In this document: positions 8,441 through 17,671 of the stretch, in pieces
How positions within the stretch are numbered: the first letter of the stretch is position 1
Layout: each line of letters begins with the position of its first letter
DNA from: Bacillota bacterium
GTDB taxonomy: Bacteria > Bacillota > Clostridia > Acetivibrionales > DTU013
Assembly: GCA_023411575.1 (NCBI GenBank)
Contig: JAEYOP010000040.1
Location: 248,001-312,000 of the forward strand
Length of the DNA: 64,000 nucleotides
Direction of reading: 5' to 3'
Program-made: the position numbers and the translations under genes
The notes under the pieces: model-generated
The model's input: the letters and a program-made list of their open reading frames with translations, nothing else
The model's database searches: none
Told to the model about the DNA's origin: nothing

Positions 8441-9196
8441 TTACCTCAGATGTTTGACTCTGGGAAAGTATTTTTGCTCAAGCGCATAGTTTGCTTCGTC
8501 GCCCCCGACTGCATTGCCGCTCATCCACACCGGCGGTTTAATACCTCTTTCCATCATGATGCGGCAGGTTTCAATAACAAGAAGGTTCCAAACAAAAGAA
8601 TTGCAAAGCACGCTGGCGCCGGCAACTTTCTGTTCCAGCCCTTCAATTTCGCCAATAGCATCTGCATAAGGAACATGGCAGTCCATAAAAACATCAACGA
8701 TTTCATATAGATTAAGACCGCTGGGATGTCTTGCCCGATGCCCCTTGGGAACATTGTCACAAAAGGCGGTTGATGTGATTGCGGCCGTTTTTAGCCCGCG
8801 CCTTTTGGCCTCCAGTGCTACATCAATCGTCATGGAATTAAACCCGTAGGCATTACAGATGATAATCAGTTCCCCCGATTTGCAGTCATACATATCGAGA
8901 GCACTACAGCCATAACCGGGCGTACGTTCCACTATATTGGACCTCTTAGCTCCCATCATCAGGTTCGTCCCGCAATCCAGCATCGCATCCATGGGCGCCA
9001 ATCCTCCCGCACGCCATAGGGTCTCTTCCACGACCAGATTGGAATGCCCGCCTGTGCCGATCATGTGAATCAGCTCATCCCGTTCTATGGCATCCGCCAT
9101 CCAGCCTGCAACCTTTGTAATCTTTGGCAGATCCCCTTCAATCCTGTTAAACAGCTCAAAAATATCCTCTTTGAATTTGACAGTCTCTTTTCCCAT
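8441..9196 (-). CDS. SIS-domain sugar-phosphate-binding protein
   Basis: The 251-residue protein carries a sugar isomerase (SIS) fold: MIGTGGHSNLVVEE as the first phosphate-binding loop, SGELIIICNAYGFNSMTIDVALEAK with the second loop, and LKTAAITSTAF after it. It resembles the SIS-domain proteins often found in N-acetylhexosamine and sialic-acid loci rather than a GlmS-type aminotransferase, since no glutaminase domain is present. A TTGGAGGGATG ribosome site precedes the ATG. It sits between the epimerase and the ceramidase-like gene, 32-40 bases from each, so all three are one transcript. It probably isomerises or senses a phosphorylated amino sugar. Confidence 0.85.
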   Translation of the reverse strand: MGKETVKFKEDIFELFNRIEGDLPKITKVAGWMADAIERDELIHMIGTGGHSNLVVEETLWRAGGLAPMDAMLDCGTNLMMGAKRSNIVERTPGYGCSALDMYDCKSGELIIICNAYGFNSMTIDVALEAKRRGLKTAAITSTAFCDNVPKGHRARHPSGLNLYEIVDVFMDCHVPYADAIGEIEGLEQKVAGASVLCNSFVWNLLVIETCRIMMERGIKPPVWMSGNAVGGDEANYALEQKYFPRVKHLR

Positions 9197-9236
9197 CGTT
9201 CATCCCTCCAATATATTTTGTATGCTCTTGAAGCCT

Positions 9237-10508
9237 TCAGGGCCTATTGCCAAGAAGCTCTATTATTAGCATGAAGTCCCGTATGATGTGATATGGATCC
9301 TTTACGGGCAGCGCTACAACCTTTTCAAGCGGTTTGTTCTCACGGTCAAGGATCTGAATCCATTCGCCCATGCTTTTATCCGGGTTGGGGAATACCGTGA
9401 AAGCATATTTGCCAACCATCTGATAAAGGTCCATGAATTCTTTGTCGCCGGTTAAATCATGGCATAGCAAGGCGGTATACAACGCTTCTGAATGAGGCCA
9501 CCACAGCTTCGTATCCCATGTCTCCAGGATAGAAATATCATAAGGCGCGTTTATCATTCTTCCTGCGGGCTTCCCGCCATCTCTGTCCGTATAGTGGTAC
9601 AGTCCGCCATATTCCTTATCCCACCCGGTTCTTATGCTGTTCTTTACAACACGGGCTATTTTTTTATATGTTTCATCCTCCGCGTTGGAATCTTTAGCGA
9701 CCTTTATACAAAACCACATGCTTTCTACCGCGTGGCCGGGAATAATATGCCGCACCATTAAAGTATCTTCATTTGAAGAATCATCCGACACCATCTCTTT
9801 AATAAGTCCCCGTTCCGCATCATAATGGAAATTGAGAATACGATTCATGAACCCTTTTGCGTCATCAAAAATTTCCTGGTATCTGACGTGTTTGAAAGCC
9901 TTAAGCGCATCATAAAGCACAGACGCCACATTGCACATTATCATCGGAACAGCGTGCGCCTTATAGCCTTCAGGAATAGGGTACGGTTCCGATACGATTT
10001 CTCCGCGTTTCAAATATGCCTGCGTTCTATCATACAACTGCAACGCATCTTCCAGCGGGTCTTTTTCGCCGGACACCCTCGCAAGCTCTGCAAAGCCCAT
10101 GATCACAAAGCAGTCTACATAAAAACTGGTATAGTACCCTTTACCCGGTATGCTCTCTTTTTTCGTTCCGTCCCGTTCGACAAGGTATGCGCAGACACCC
10201 TCTTTTTCAGCCAAAACTGCATTTTTCTTTATGAATTCGTAAGTCTTCTGTGCATGGGCTGCATACATCTGTCTATCATCCTCTATCAGCCCTTTGTCAA
10301 TCAGCTCGGCATACCTGGATAACATCCATATCACACGGCCTTGCGACCAAACATATTTATCCGTGCTTAAAAGCTTGCTGCCGTCATTCGAGTAGCATGT
10401 GAATATACCGCCGTATTCATGATCTATTGCCTTCTTCCAGAACCTCATAAGATCATTTTTCAGATAATCGCAATAAAACGCCAGTAATGTTTCTTTATCG
10501 CTGATCAT
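9237..10508 (-). CDS. AGE family epimerase/isomerase (N-acylglucosamine 2-epimerase-like)
   Basis: The 423-residue protein fits the (alpha/alpha)6-barrel N-acylglucosamine 2-epimerase superfamily. Recognisable segments are FWKKAIDHEYGGIFTCYSNDG, KYVWSQGRVIWMLSRYAEL, IPGHAVESMWF (a conserved active-site histidine) and KLWWPHSEAL near the C-terminus. Such enzymes interconvert GlcNAc and ManNAc or epimerise glucose- or cellobiose-type sugars. With nagA, nagB and a SIS protein close by, an N-acetylhexosamine is the natural guess. AAAGGAGG precedes the ATG, and the gene follows the ABC permease by 12 bases. Confidence 0.88.
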   Translation of the reverse strand: MISDKETLLAFYCDYLKNDLMRFWKKAIDHEYGGIFTCYSNDGSKLLSTDKYVWSQGRVIWMLSRYAELIDKGLIEDDRQMYAAHAQKTYEFIKKNAVLAEKEGVCAYLVERDGTKKESIPGKGYYTSFYVDCFVIMGFAELARVSGEKDPLEDALQLYDRTQAYLKRGEIVSEPYPIPEGYKAHAVPMIMCNVASVLYDALKAFKHVRYQEIFDDAKGFMNRILNFHYDAERGLIKEMVSDDSSNEDTLMVRHIIPGHAVESMWFCIKVAKDSNAEDETYKKIARVVKNSIRTGWDKEYGGLYHYTDRDGGKPAGRMINAPYDISILETWDTKLWWPHSEALYTALLCHDLTGDKEFMDLYQMVGKYAFTVFPNPDKSMGEWIQILDRENKPLEKVVALPVKDPYHIIRDFMLIIELLGNRP

Positions 10509-10520
10509 AACAAGCCTCCT

Positions 10521-11381
10521 TTATTTCAAACCTGTTGTGGCAATACTCTGCATTATTTGTTTCCGGAACAGTATAAACACAGTGAGTATTGGAATGATGG
10601 ATATAAGCGACCCTGCGGCGATCAAGCTGACGTTTACGTTGTACGTTGACTGGAACATTGCAAGTCCGAGTTCCATATTATAAAGACGTTTGCTGCTGAC
10701 GATGAGCAAGGGCCATACAAATGCGTTCCAGCCATCAAGGAATGCAAATATGCCAAGAGCGGCCATTGGTGATTTAAGCAAAGGCAATATCATTTTGAAG
10801 AAAATCATCCATTCGGATGCCCCCTCCACTCTGGCGGCCTCCAGCAGTTCATCGGGAATCTGTTGAATTACGGTCTGCCTCATAAAAAACAATCCGAAGC
10901 TCATTATTAAATATGGCATAACCATTCCGGCAAATTTGTTTACCAGCCCCAAACTGTTCATTTCAAGATATAACGGTATCATATAGATTTCAAAAGGAAT
11001 AATGGCCGTGCCAACGATAGCGGCAAAGAAAACATTGAGCCATTTATAGTGAAATTTTCCGCAAATGTATCCTCCGAGAGCAGAAGAGAACAAAATTGCC
11101 GAGGTGGAAATCACAGCCATAAGTACGCTGTTTAAGAAGTATATCCCAAAAGATGCGGCTTTGAATACTCCTGAAAAATTATCAATAGTAAACTGCTTCG
11201 GTATAATAGCAGGAGGCCAGAGGTTAAGTTCCGCCGGATTTTTAAAGGCGGTGGAAAACAGCCACAGGAAAGGGAATACCATAACTACGGAACCCAGGGC
11301 CATTAGAATCGTACCTGCTATACCTTCCCATCCGGCTTTCATTTTTTTATTCGTTTCATAAACGGCTGCATCGGCACTCAT
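10521..11381 (-). CDS. Carbohydrate ABC transporter permease (MalG type)
   Basis: This 286-residue inner-membrane protein has six hydrophobic segments and the binding-protein-dependent permease signature in the EAA loop (ELLEAARVEGASEWMIFFKMILPLLKS). The C-terminus IMQSIATTGLK is typical of MalG-type sugar permeases. Its ATG overlaps the stop of the partner permease (ATGA at 11378-11381), which indicates translational coupling. It forms the importer with the partner permease and the lipoprotein. No ATPase is encoded nearby, so a shared MsiK-like ATPase elsewhere is likely. Confidence 0.93.
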   Translation of the reverse strand: MSADAAVYETNKKMKAGWEGIAGTILMALGSVVMVFPFLWLFSTAFKNPAELNLWPPAIIPKQFTIDNFSGVFKAASFGIYFLNSVLMAVISTSAILFSSALGGYICGKFHYKWLNVFFAAIVGTAIIPFEIYMIPLYLEMNSLGLVNKFAGMVMPYLIMSFGLFFMRQTVIQQIPDELLEAARVEGASEWMIFFKMILPLLKSPMAALGIFAFLDGWNAFVWPLLIVSSKRLYNMELGLAMFQSTYNVNVSLIAAGSLISIIPILTVFILFRKQIMQSIATTGLK

Positions 11382-12319
11382 GCTTTCACCCTCTTTCGGT
11401 TAACTGATTTTCCCGCATCCCTGTCCTTGGCTAATGCAAACTCAATTAAAACCAATGCGGAAACTATCGTGAACAATACCACTGCTTCAGCTGAGGCAAA
11501 CCCCATCTTAAAGAAGCGGAAGCCATTTTCAAACATGTCGTAGACCAATACCCTCACGATATAACCGGGTGACCCCTGGGTATCCGATGCTAACACATAA
11601 ACAGTACTGTATACGTTATAGCCTGTTATCAAAGTCGTTATTGATATTAACAGCGTTATCGGTTTTAACAGCGGAATAGTAATATGTCTGAAGCTTTTAA
11701 ATCCTGTAGCTCCATCAATGGATGCCGCTTCGTAGTATTCCTTGGGTATGCCTGTAAGGCCTACAATAAAGATCAGCATATTGTATCCTAGTATCTTCCA
11801 TATTGTAATAATTGCAACCGATACTACAGCTAGGGCAGGGATAGTCATCCATCCCAATGGTCCAGCCCCGAAAATCGAAATAAAATAATTGAGATATCCG
11901 GAATTCGTATCTAAAATTCCTTTCCAAGCTATCGTTACCGGAACCATTGGCATTATGGCCGGCAAGAAGTATATCGACTCAAAGAGAGGTCGCAATTTGA
12001 CTTTGTTTACAAGCGCATTTGCAATAATCATCGATAAGGGGACCGAGACCAAAAGCACTCCAAAAGCAATTATGGTTGTATTCCTAAGAGCAACTATAAA
12101 TAAGTCATTATGAAATAGTTTTATATAATTATCAAAACCAATAAAGGGCTTTTTTAATGAAACCATGTCCCAATTATGGAAGCTTAGATAAAAGGTACTG
12201 AATATGGGAATGAAGCGTAAATAGGTGTATAGCGCCACTATAGGCAAGAGACCAACGATGCAGAAACCCAATGTTTTAGATATCTTTCTTTTTTTAACCG
12301 CCCTGGTAATTGTCGACAT
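11378..12319 (-). CDS. Sugar ABC transporter permease (MalF type)
   Basis: The 313-residue protein has six membrane segments and the EAA loop EYYEAASIDGATGFKSFRHITIPLLKP. ATG 12319 is chosen over an upstream ATG at 12463 because GAGGTGG lies directly before it and the extra 48 residues are Cys/Lys-rich and unlike a permease. It pairs with the following MalG-type permease through a 4-base ATGA overlap. The gap between it and the binding-protein gene holds a perfect stem-loop. Confidence 0.92.
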   Translation of the reverse strand: MSTITRAVKKRKISKTLGFCIVGLLPIVALYTYLRFIPIFSTFYLSFHNWDMVSLKKPFIGFDNYIKLFHNDLFIVALRNTTIIAFGVLLVSVPLSMIIANALVNKVKLRPLFESIYFLPAIMPMVPVTIAWKGILDTNSGYLNYFISIFGAGPLGWMTIPALAVVSVAIITIWKILGYNMLIFIVGLTGIPKEYYEAASIDGATGFKSFRHITIPLLKPITLLISITTLITGYNVYSTVYVLASDTQGSPGYIVRVLVYDMFENGFRFFKMGFASAEAVVLFTIVSALVLIEFALAKDRDAGKSVNRKRVKA

Positions 12320-12354
12320 ATGCCACCTCAGAATTCTATCGGATTTTTGTTTGT

Positions 12355-12391
12355 TCCTGCTGTAACAGGCAGGAAGCCCATTACAGCAGGA
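12355..12391 (-). promoter_or_regulatory. Intercistronic stem-loop after the binding-protein gene
   Basis: TCCTGCTGTAA (12355-12365) and TTACAGCAGGA (12381-12391) form a perfect 11-bp stem with a 15-base loop just after the lipoprotein stop. There is no T-run behind it, so it is more likely an mRNA-stabilising or partial-attenuation hairpin than a full terminator. It would give more binding protein than permease. Confidence 0.65.
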
Positions 12392-12401
12392 TGAAACATT
12401 T

Positions 12402-13763
12402 TTATTCAGCCAGATGTCCATTTTCCTTAAGAATACTGTTTGTTTCTGCAGCACATTCAGCAAGGAAGGCTTTCATTTTCTCCGGATTGTCAACAAAGCT
12501 GGGATCGGTGAAGCCTTTATTCGCCAAACGGTCTGCAAGCTTTGTCTCAATTTCGTCAAACTCGTCAATCATGGGAATTACATTGATCGTTTTATACGTT
12601 GTGAAGAATGCCTCGTATTGGGGATTTTCCACCAGAAAGTCTTTCATGTCCAAATCCAGACGTCCCGACTGCCATCCTGACATAGCGGTCATTTGCTTGT
12701 GGTTTTCCGGCTCAATCATAAATCGGACGAACTCCCAGGCGGCCTGAGTCTTATTCTCGTCTTTGGAATTTGTAACAAAGAAGTCATAGGCATTTCCGAT
12801 ATTGGCATCACCGGGCATCGGAGCTGTGAAGTACTCAAGCTGCGGGGCTTTCGCTTTAATGTCCGCAATTACCCATGTTTCCCTTGCAAACATCGCGGTT
12901 TTTTCCATTTCAAAGCCCTCGGCGTCAGCTTTTATATCAAAATCACAAGTCTTATATTTATAAAGCATATCAACATACATCTGAAGGGTTTTAAGCCCGG
13001 CTTCATTGTCATAACCGGCCTTATACTTTTCGGGACTGACTTCCTGCACTATAGAGCCCCCGTTTTCCATCATCAGTATCCAGAATTTTTCGGCCAGACC
13101 GCTGCCTCCGCCAACTAAACGAAGGCTCAGACCCGAACGTATAATTTTACCGGATGCATCATACTTTGTAAGCTTCTTAGCATATTCCATGAGCTGGTCC
13201 ATTGTCTTTGGCGCGCCTTCAAGCCCGGCTTCCTTGAACATTTTGGCATTGCAGTATAGAGCCGCGGTGCCATACATGTGAGGAATGCCATACACAATAC
13301 CTTCCAATTGCCCAACTCCTGCAATAGCCGGATCATAAGCACCGCCGGTAACATACTCCGAAAGGTCGTTCGGCGCTTTTACCAGCATGTCTTCTTTTGC
13401 AAAGCGCATTGCTATATTCGGATCCATGGAGATGATGTCTGCGCAGGATTGGGAAGGTAAAGAAGTTGTAACCTTCTTCTCAAAATCTCTCAAAGGAAAG
13501 CTGGAAACTTCTATTGTAACATTGGGATGGACTGCATTGAATTCCGTAGCCATCTTATTAATCCATGTATCCAGTTCCGGATATCCCGTCCATATGGACA
13601 ATTTTACAGGGTCTTTTGTCATTCCGCCCGCTTGTGTAGTCGCCTGATCCGCAGGATTCGTTGCCGGCACAGGATTGTTTGTTTGTGTGCCGCAACCGGA
13701 CAAACCAGCTAATAAAACAAGTATAACCGATAAAGCAATCGCTCCGAACCGTTTCATTTTCAT
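12402..13763 (-). CDS. Sugar ABC transporter substrate-binding lipoprotein
   Basis: The 453-residue protein starts with a lipoprotein signal peptide ending LLAGLSGC (lipobox Cys at about residue 25), followed by a Thr/Asn/Ala-rich linker and a family 1 extracellular solute-binding fold (KLSIWTGYPELDTWINKMA, AAWEFVRFM). It would be tethered outside the membrane and deliver a sugar to the two permeases that follow. AAGGAGG precedes the ATG. A TATAAT box lies on the minus strand at 13821-13826. The YesM/YesN genes directly upstream probably control it. The ligand is unknown, but the neighbourhood suggests an amino-sugar oligosaccharide. Confidence 0.92.
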   Translation of the reverse strand: MKMKRFGAIALSVILVLLAGLSGCGTQTNNPVPATNPADQATTQAGGMTKDPVKLSIWTGYPELDTWINKMATEFNAVHPNVTIEVSSFPLRDFEKKVTTSLPSQSCADIISMDPNIAMRFAKEDMLVKAPNDLSEYVTGGAYDPAIAGVGQLEGIVYGIPHMYGTAALYCNAKMFKEAGLEGAPKTMDQLMEYAKKLTKYDASGKIIRSGLSLRLVGGGSGLAEKFWILMMENGGSIVQEVSPEKYKAGYDNEAGLKTLQMYVDMLYKYKTCDFDIKADAEGFEMEKTAMFARETWVIADIKAKAPQLEYFTAPMPGDANIGNAYDFFVTNSKDENKTQAAWEFVRFMIEPENHKQMTAMSGWQSGRLDLDMKDFLVENPQYEAFFTTYKTINVIPMIDEFDEIETKLADRLANKGFTDPSFVDNPEKMKAFLAECAAETNSILKENGHLAE

Positions 13764-13797
13764 TGATAATCCTCCTTTTATTATTCACTGGAATAAT

Positions 13798-13826
13798 ATA
13801 TCCTGCAGGATATTATCTACATTATA
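13798..13826 (-). promoter_or_regulatory. Promoter -10 box with a 16-bp palindrome at the start site
   Basis: On the minus strand a TATAAT box (13821-13826) is followed by the perfect palindrome ATATCCTGCAGGATAT (13798-13813), upstream of the ribosome site of the binding-protein gene. The -35 region (TTCTGT at 17 bases) is weak, as expected for an activator-dependent promoter. The palindrome differs from the LacI-type operators near nagB and lacI. Whether a regulator binds it is not known. Confidence 0.5.
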
Positions 13827-13980
13827 CAAATTTAAGCATTGGAACAGAATGAACGATCTTTAGTGTTCCTCGGAAAATCTTTCTGATACGGAATATTTAT
13901 AAAGAATCACCTGGGGATCTTTTTGAAAAGTTGTATGATTTTTTGAAAGGATGGTACAATATTTTGATTTTTCATTTTGA

Positions 13981-15606
13981 TTATCTATTGATTTTGGATA
14001 ATTTACTGGGAGACACACCCATATATTTTTTAAACAGCTTGCTGAAATAGGATTCATCATTGATTCCGACTTTTTCAGCAGCCTCGTAACTCTTCATACC
14101 GTTTTCCTGCATCAACGCTTTAGCCCTTTCCATTTTTGTCTTGTTTACATAGTCCACAAACCCCTCTCCTGTCTCTTTCTTAAATATGCTTGACAGGTAA
14201 CACTTACTTATGTTGCTTATCTTCGAGGCCTTATCCAGCGTGATGTTTTCACTGATATTATCCGCTATGTATTTTTTCAGCTTTATTATTTCAGGCTTTT
14301 TGGCTTCAAACTGCTGATTATAGATGAATTCAAACAGCTTATCCGCAAATTCCTTAAAACAATCCGTTATATCGGAGATGGTTTCTGAAGCCATTAATAC
14401 GTCTATCGGAGTTACACTGAAATTGGAAGAAATAAAATTCCCTTGGGCATCATATTTTTTGGCAAACCGCATCAGGCTGTGAAAAATATCCAGAGCTACT
14501 TTCCTTACCCTTTCAGGATCAACGGTTCTGCTTTCCGCTATGCCGCCAAAGTAACCGTTAATGATTGCGCCTACTCCCATTTCATCTAGGTCTTCGAGTC
14601 TTTCAAGAAGCTTTTTTTCATTGGCATAATTGAATGACAAATCCCCGCCGTCAAACTCCCTGATGTCATCGCAAAAAAGAATGCTTTCTCTCCCGAAGTA
14701 AAATTTATATTTCATTGCAGTCCTGGCCTTAAAATAGGTTTCCCGGATACGGGTATACTCAACGGGCGCGAGGTTGACCCCAAAAGAATTGGATGTATTC
14801 AGGTACTTTTTAAAGGAATTATTGATCTTTTTTAAATAACCGGAAATCGAATCTCTATTGTAGCGTACATCAGAGGTATCGGAGCATCTGAGCAAAATAA
14901 TATATTCGCCATTCTTCACCTCTGCAATATCACAATCGGCGAAATTCAACATGCTTTCTTCCAGTATGTTTATAAAGGATGCTTTGAATAAATACCGGTC
15001 ACCTATTTTACTCATGGCCGGGGCATAAGAATGATCATCTATACCGCAGCATAACATGATATTGTACCCGGAATCGATATTTATTCCCAATGGGGCTAAT
15101 TCTTTAACAAAATCCCCAGGCGCCATTGACCCGGAAATCATTTTCCTGTAAATATCTTCTTTTATTATATATTTATTCTTTTGGAATTCCGTATTCTTGT
15201 TTTGAAAGGTATTATCATTAAACGTTTCCCTTTGCAAAAGCTTTTTTACATTCAGCAAAACCTCCAAAAGAATTTCAGGCTCTAAAGAAAGCTTAAGAAT
15301 ATAATCCTCGGCGCCAAGCTTCATGGCCTTTTTTACATAATCCATATCGTTGTAGCAACTGAGTACAATCGTTTTTATGCCGGGAAATCTTTTTCTGATT
15401 TCACCGATTAATTCGATCCCATCCATTTTGGGCATTTTAATATCTGTTAATACGATGTCCGGACGAGTTTCCTCAATTACCTCAAGGGCTTTTATTCCAT
15501 TCCCCGCTTGTCCTGCAATCTCAAAACCATGTTTTTCCCAATCAATACAGGACTTTATTCCAACCCTGATAAGGATTTCATCATCTACAATAACAACTTT
15601 TATCAT
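13981..15606 (-). CDS. YesN-type response regulator with AraC DNA-binding domain
   Basis: The 541-residue regulator has an N-terminal receiver domain (VVIVDDE at 4-10, phospho-acceptor D55 in VLTDIKMP, K at about 105), a long middle region of roughly 300 residues and a C-terminal AraC-type double helix-turn-helix (ISNISKCYLSSIFKKETGEGF and VGINDESYFSKLFKKYMGVSP). Its ATG overlaps the kinase stop by four bases. Such regulators activate neighbouring sugar ABC operons when their YesM kinase senses a sugar or binding protein. The obvious target is the binding-protein promoter just downstream. Confidence 0.93.
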   Translation of the reverse strand: MIKVVIVDDEILIRVGIKSCIDWEKHGFEIAGQAGNGIKALEVIEETRPDIVLTDIKMPKMDGIELIGEIRKRFPGIKTIVLSCYNDMDYVKKAMKLGAEDYILKLSLEPEILLEVLLNVKKLLQRETFNDNTFQNKNTEFQKNKYIIKEDIYRKMISGSMAPGDFVKELAPLGINIDSGYNIMLCCGIDDHSYAPAMSKIGDRYLFKASFINILEESMLNFADCDIAEVKNGEYIILLRCSDTSDVRYNRDSISGYLKKINNSFKKYLNTSNSFGVNLAPVEYTRIRETYFKARTAMKYKFYFGRESILFCDDIREFDGGDLSFNYANEKKLLERLEDLDEMGVGAIINGYFGGIAESRTVDPERVRKVALDIFHSLMRFAKKYDAQGNFISSNFSVTPIDVLMASETISDITDCFKEFADKLFEFIYNQQFEAKKPEIIKLKKYIADNISENITLDKASKISNISKCYLSSIFKKETGEGFVDYVNKTKMERAKALMQENGMKSYEAAEKVGINDESYFSKLFKKYMGVSPSKLSKINR

Positions 15607-17477
15607 CGAACCATCCCATCTCCGAATTCCTGTATCCGGGGAATTGATATAGATACGGTTGTACCCTTTCCCGGCTCCGAAGTTATACTAAGGCCGTAAT
15701 TCTGTCCATATTTCAATTTGATCCGTTCATGTACGTTATTCAGGCCTATGCCGTTAAATTTACGCTTTGTGTTCTCATTGTTATGCAATAAATGCTCAAT
15801 TGCATGTGCATCCATTCCTATCCCGTTGTCGACAACCTCAATGATGATGCTTTCCTCTTTTATATAAGCATTTATTTCAATTATACAGTTATCATTTTTA
15901 TCTTCAAACCCATGAATAATACAATTTTCAACAATCGGCTGGAGAATCAGCTTAAGCATCCTGTGTGAATAGATGCTTTCATCCGTTATGTTGATCCGTA
16001 TTTCAAGTTTATCATTATATCTGACATTTTGTATATAAACATAACATTCCATCAAATCAAGCTCTTCTTTGAAAGTAATTTCCTCTTCCCCTTTATTAAT
16101 ACTCACTTCAAGCAGCCTTCCCAAAGCGGAAATCATTTTTGAAACATTATCCGCTCCGCTCATTTTAGCCGACCACTTTATCGCACTTAAGGTATTAAAC
16201 AGGAAGTGCGGATTGATCTGCGCCCTTAATGCCTCATATCGCAGATCATTTTCAAGTTTATGTTCCTGAACCACAGTGTCCACAAGTTCCTCGACCCTGT
16301 TGAGCATATTGTCGAAACTGCGTACCAGGCCGTTTACATCGTCCAGATTTTCATTTTCTTTTACTCCTACCGAGTAGGCTCCGACCTTCATTTTCTTTAT
16401 CCGTTTCAGCAACTGCCGCAAGGGGTTTATGGTGTACATAATTATCATAGTACCCAATAAAAGAAATACGCTGAAAACAATGATGTTAATTGAATTGATC
16501 TTAAATTTAAGAGAGTCTATTTCTTTGATTATAGCTTTATAGGAAACAAGTGATATGGTACACATGCCGAATCTTTTAATGGAATTGAAATTCACCATGA
16601 ATTTTTCATTGTCAATATAGGTAAAAAAGCTGCCGCTCCCGTAGTATAGATTTTGTGAAGTAATATCCCTATTTGTAAGTAATTTATCCTCAATTGATTT
16701 TTCAGAACTAAATAAGATCCGGCCGTTTTCGTTTATTATTGCAAAGTACCCGTCAATGGAATTTCCGATTATTTTCCCCAGATCATTTGCGCTGAAATTG
16801 ATCATTAGTTCCCCTGCCACATCCCGGGGGGAATACTTGTTCCGGATGGATTTTACTATGGAAATATATTTGCCGTCTCCAAACCCTTCTATCCCATATT
16901 CGTAGGGAACATTCCACAGTACTCTTACATCTCCGGATTTGACTGTTTCAAACCAGTCTTGCGAAAGAAATTTATAGATATCTTTGTATTCTATAGCAAG
17001 CTTTTTATCGGAACTTTCCATAGAGGAATACATATTTCCGTCGGCCCCTATAATGATTACATGGACATTATTGTTGAAAAACACCTTTCTCTTCATAGAA
17101 TTGATCTCATTTTCAACCCTTATGATTCTCGATTTATCGTCATCTGTATAATACGCCGGAGCTTTCATTTGAAAATTGTCATTGTAATATTTTTGATTTG
17201 GTTCCGTTGACACATTTTCCAGGATGGTATCGTCCGTTAAGATAATGTTCGACAATGTAATCATATCCAGACAGGTATTTTCAACCTTGCCGCCTATTTG
17301 TTCAAGGTTGTCCATAATAAGACTGGAAGTATTATTAATTATGATTTCTTCAGTATGTTTTAAGTAATTATTGATGGAGAAAATGACGGGTGCGAAAAGG
17401 AAAATTAATATGATCAGCAGGATTTTCACCTGCAGGTTGCCTAAAGCTGTTTTTGCAAACACAATAACCTTTTTCAT
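15603..17477 (-). CDS. YesM-type sensor histidine kinase
   Basis: The 624-residue membrane kinase has an N-terminal membrane helix, a large extracellular sensor region, a second membrane helix near residues 325-350, a HAMP segment, a His_kinase domain with H424 in INPHFLFNTL, and an ATPase domain (VVDNGIGMD, GIGLNNVHERI). This is the LytS/YesM layout. GAAGGGAG precedes the ATG. It forms a two-gene operon with the YesN regulator through an ATGA overlap and should relay an external sugar signal. Confidence 0.93.
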   Translation of the reverse strand: MKKVIVFAKTALGNLQVKILLIILIFLFAPVIFSINNYLKHTEEIIINNTSSLIMDNLEQIGGKVENTCLDMITLSNIILTDDTILENVSTEPNQKYYNDNFQMKAPAYYTDDDKSRIIRVENEINSMKRKVFFNNNVHVIIIGADGNMYSSMESSDKKLAIEYKDIYKFLSQDWFETVKSGDVRVLWNVPYEYGIEGFGDGKYISIVKSIRNKYSPRDVAGELMINFSANDLGKIIGNSIDGYFAIINENGRILFSSEKSIEDKLLTNRDITSQNLYYGSGSFFTYIDNEKFMVNFNSIKRFGMCTISLVSYKAIIKEIDSLKFKINSINIIVFSVFLLLGTMIIMYTINPLRQLLKRIKKMKVGAYSVGVKENENLDDVNGLVRSFDNMLNRVEELVDTVVQEHKLENDLRYEALRAQINPHFLFNTLSAIKWSAKMSGADNVSKMISALGRLLEVSINKGEEEITFKEELDLMECYVYIQNVRYNDKLEIRINITDESIYSHRMLKLILQPIVENCIIHGFEDKNDNCIIEINAYIKEESIIIEVVDNGIGMDAHAIEHLLHNNENTKRKFNGIGLNNVHERIKLKYGQNYGLSITSEPGKGTTVSISIPRIQEFGDGMVR

Positions 17478-17617
17478 GCAGGCTCCCTTCTCTTTCGCAC
17501 CATAGCAGCAGTTTAAAGCTTTTTACAGTACCGCCACAGCACACATGATACTTTACATAATACAATAGCAACGGACTATATTCCAGAGGAAGGTTATTGA
17601 AGATAAAATAATCAAAG

Positions 17618-17648
17618 TAAAAAAACAGGAGGGCATACACTGCCCCCA
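17618..17648 (-). terminator. Rho-independent terminator after nagA
   Basis: Read on the minus strand, GGGGGCA and TGCCCTC pair around a five-base loop just behind the nagA stop and are followed by a run of seven T. It separates nagA from the YesM kinase gene. Confidence 0.75.
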
Positions 17649-17671
17649 TTTTTATTCACCGGTATTTTCTT

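Noticed and set aside
12320..12463. 48-residue N-terminal extension of the MalF-type permease
   Set aside because: It overlaps the binding-protein gene and the stem-loop, and GAGGTGG directly precedes ATG 12319.
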